NCBI GenBank assembly: GCA_964516815.1
Contig: CAZEXK010000017.1
Coordinates: forward strand, 1 to 33,474
Reading direction: 5' to 3'
Length of the DNA stretch: 33,474 nt
Source of the DNA: CAIJNA01 sp964516815
GTDB taxonomy: Bacteria; Campylobacterota; Campylobacteria; Campylobacterales; Arcobacteraceae
Of the stretch, positions 32,285-33,474 are shown piece after piece. The notes beneath the pieces were generated by a model that was given only the letters and a program-made list of their open reading frames with translations, was not told where the DNA came from and ran no database searches. Each line of letters opens with the position of its first letter. Within the stretch, counting starts at the first letter, position 1. The position numbers were made by a program, and so were the translations under genes.

Positions 32285-32307
32285 TTCCTTTTAATAAGGA
32301 ATATAAT
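32285..32307 (+). promoter_or_regulatory. Inverted repeat and -10 box in front of the ATPase gene
   Basis: TTCCTT, loop TTAAT, AAGGAA (32285-32301) is directly followed by TATAAT (32302-32307), sharing the edge of the repeat. The -10 ends 10 nt before the ATG at 32318. The repeat could be an operator covering the spacer of this promoter; no ribosome site sits at the right distance from the ATG. Confidence 0.4.
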
Positions 32308-32317
32308 ATTATTAAGT

Positions 32318-33385
32318 ATGAATACCTTAGAAATACTTTACGAAAATAAATTACAATTTCCAATTTTTTTAGAAAGAAAAATTAAAATAAACTATACTCA
32401 TACTATATTAGTAGGTCCTAAATTTTCAGGTAAGACATTTTTAATATATGATTATTTATTAAATAATGTGAATAGTAATTATCTTTACATAGATATGAAT
32501 GATTTAAAAGAATTAAAACTAGATGTATCAAAATTACAATTATTTATAAATATGAACAATATAAAAATATTAGTTTTAGAAAATTTTGATTATTCTTTTT
32601 ACCTACCAATAGTTGATTCTATTATAATTAGCTCATCATATTATAAACAAATAAGTAACTTTGAAATGCTTCAAGTTATGCCCTTGGATTTTGAAGAGTA
32701 TTTATCTTTTGATATAAAACATCAAAACACAACAAATAGCTTTAATAGTTTTTTAAAGTTTGGAAACCTAGCTGAAACTATTGATTATAAAGATTTTAAA
32801 AAAACAAAAAGAAATAATGAAATAATACAATTATTAAATACAAACAGTACTGCAAATCTAATTTTAAAATTACTTATAAAAAACTCATCTCAAATTAAAT
32901 CACCGTTTTGGCTTTATACTGTGTTTAAAAAAGAACACAAAATATCTAAAGATTTCTTTTATAAAACAATTAAAGAATATGAACAAAATAACACAATAAT
33001 ATTTTGCCAAAAATATGACTCTGCTAAAAGTACAAAAAAAATATTTACTTATAATCATGCCTTTGTACATAGCGTTACATATACTAAGAACTTCTCTTTT
33101 ATATTTTCAAATATGATATTTCTAGAACTATTTAATAAGTATCAAGATATATATTATACTGATTTTATTGATTTTTATATTCCTAGTGAACAAACCGTGA
33201 TATTGTGTGTACCATTTTATAACAATATGCAATTAGCAAATATTACATCAAGAATATTAAAGCCATTAGAAAATTTAAACTATAAACAAATATATATAAT
33301 AACAATATCAAATCACGATACTGTACATATAAATGACATTCCTTGTGAAATCATTCCTTTTTATGAATGGGCACTTACAATATAA
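32318..33385 (+). CDS. P-loop ATPase of the AAA_14/DUF4143-like group
   Basis: 355 aa. Walker A GPKFSGKT at 33-40; a Walker B-like strand ILVLENF at 84-90, where the usual acidic pair is reduced to one glutamate. The C-terminal half is basic and helical, followed by a nuclease-like alpha/beta end (FIDFYIPSEQTVILCVPFYN, KQIYIITISNHD), as in AAA_14-DUF4143 proteins. Its function is unknown. It is divergent from rpsJ, a placement I recall also for an ATP-binding protein gene in Helicobacter. No Shine-Dalgarno lies at normal distance, so translation may be leaderless. Confidence 0.8.
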   Translation: MNTLEILYENKLQFPIFLERKIKINYTHTILVGPKFSGKTFLIYDYLLNNVNSNYLYIDMNDLKELKLDVSKLQLFINMNNIKILVLENFDYSFYLPIVDSIIISSSYYKQISNFEMLQVMPLDFEEYLSFDIKHQNTTNSFNSFLKFGNLAETIDYKDFKKTKRNNEIIQLLNTNSTANLILKLLIKNSSQIKSPFWLYTVFKKEHKISKDFFYKTIKEYEQNNTIIFCQKYDSAKSTKKIFTYNHAFVHSVTYTKNFSFIFSNMIFLELFNKYQDIYYTDFIDFYIPSEQTVILCVPFYNNMQLANITSRILKPLENLNYKQIYIITISNHDTVHINDIPCEIIPFYEWALTI

Positions 33386-33419
33386 TATACTATTGAATCA
33401 TATTTAGATATTATTGCAT

Positions 33420-33474
33420 ATGGATAATACATTGCAAGAACCTAAAATAAAAGACTACTTGAATTTATTTATTC
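33420..33474 (+). CDS. Possible start of a gene cut by the window edge
   Basis: An ATG at 33420 opens a frame (MDNTLQEPKIKDYLNLFI) that stays open to the last base. It begins 34 nt after the ATPase stop on the same strand. There is no clear ribosome site and only 18 codons are visible, so nothing can be said of its product. Confidence 0.3.
   Translation, partial: MDNTLQEPKIKDYLNLFI

Noticed and set aside
1..33474. CRISPR array, insertion sequence, prophage or replication origin
   Set aside because: No regularly spaced repeats, transposase or integrase motifs, terminal inverted repeats with target duplications, or clustered DnaA boxes with dnaA were seen.

Overview
The window is about 33.5 kb of AT-rich DNA, and nearly all of it codes. 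Gene content and order point to Campylobacterota, most likely the Arcobacteraceae group. The evidence is: an amiC / nitronate monooxygenase-like / tyrS / spoT / rpoZ / pyrH run like the one I recall from Campylobacter; a ribosomal superoperon without rpmD (L30), headed by a divergent P-loop ATPase gene as next to rpsJ in Helicobacter; a single RelA/SpoT enzyme; a zinc-type short S14; and two-component/c-di-GMP genes beside sulfide-oxidation genes. Species assignment is inference. One 100-N assembly gap (1097-1196) lies inside the amidase gene.

Layout. (1) 34-6860, minus strand: a tight housekeeping operon read from a promoter near 6890: pyrH, rpoZ, spoT, tyrS, a flavin-dependent nitronate monooxygenase-like gene and a cell-wall amidase. 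(2) 7165-8756, plus strand: a periplasmic monoheme cytochrome c and a Tat-exported flavoprotein that together make a flavocytochrome c sulfide dehydrogenase. A strong inverted repeat follows. (3) 8825-9920, minus: rsmE and a small membrane protein. Divergent to these is moeA (9983-11200). (4) 11283-15977, plus: a three-gene signalling unit of hybrid histidine kinase (HisKA-HATPase-REC-REC-Hpt), REC-GGDEF diguanylate cyclase and a DUF455 ferritin-like diiron protein. (5) 15972-17864, minus: an MFS exporter and a short periplasmic adaptor. (6) 17921-21311, minus: a four-gene unit of a uracil-DNA-glycosylase-like Fe-S protein that has lost its catalytic motifs, a lipoprotein, a small exported protein and an HI0933-family flavoprotein. 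(7) 21431-32151, minus: the ribosomal superoperon from rpsJ to infA (rpsJ-rplC-rplD-rplW-rplB-rpsS-rplV-rpsC-rplP-rpmC-rpsQ-rplN-rplX-rplE-rpsN-rpsH-rplF-rplR-rpsE-rplO-secY-map-infA). (8) 32318-33385, plus: a P-loop ATPase; another reading frame may start at 33420 and run off the edge.

How the parts fit: regions 1 and 7 are growth machinery (translation, secretion, ppGpp, UMP supply). Region 2 feeds sulfide electrons into the periplasmic cytochrome pool. Region 4 looks like a phosphorelay ending in c-di-GMP synthesis. I see no CRISPR array, insertion sequence, phage gene, tRNA or rRNA. The items most worth a second look are the catalytically degenerate UDG homologue, the possible lipid anchor on the sulfide dehydrogenase, the four-cysteine motif in the nitronate monooxygenase-like protein, the signalling trio with its diiron protein, and two genes that may be translated from leaderless mRNAs.
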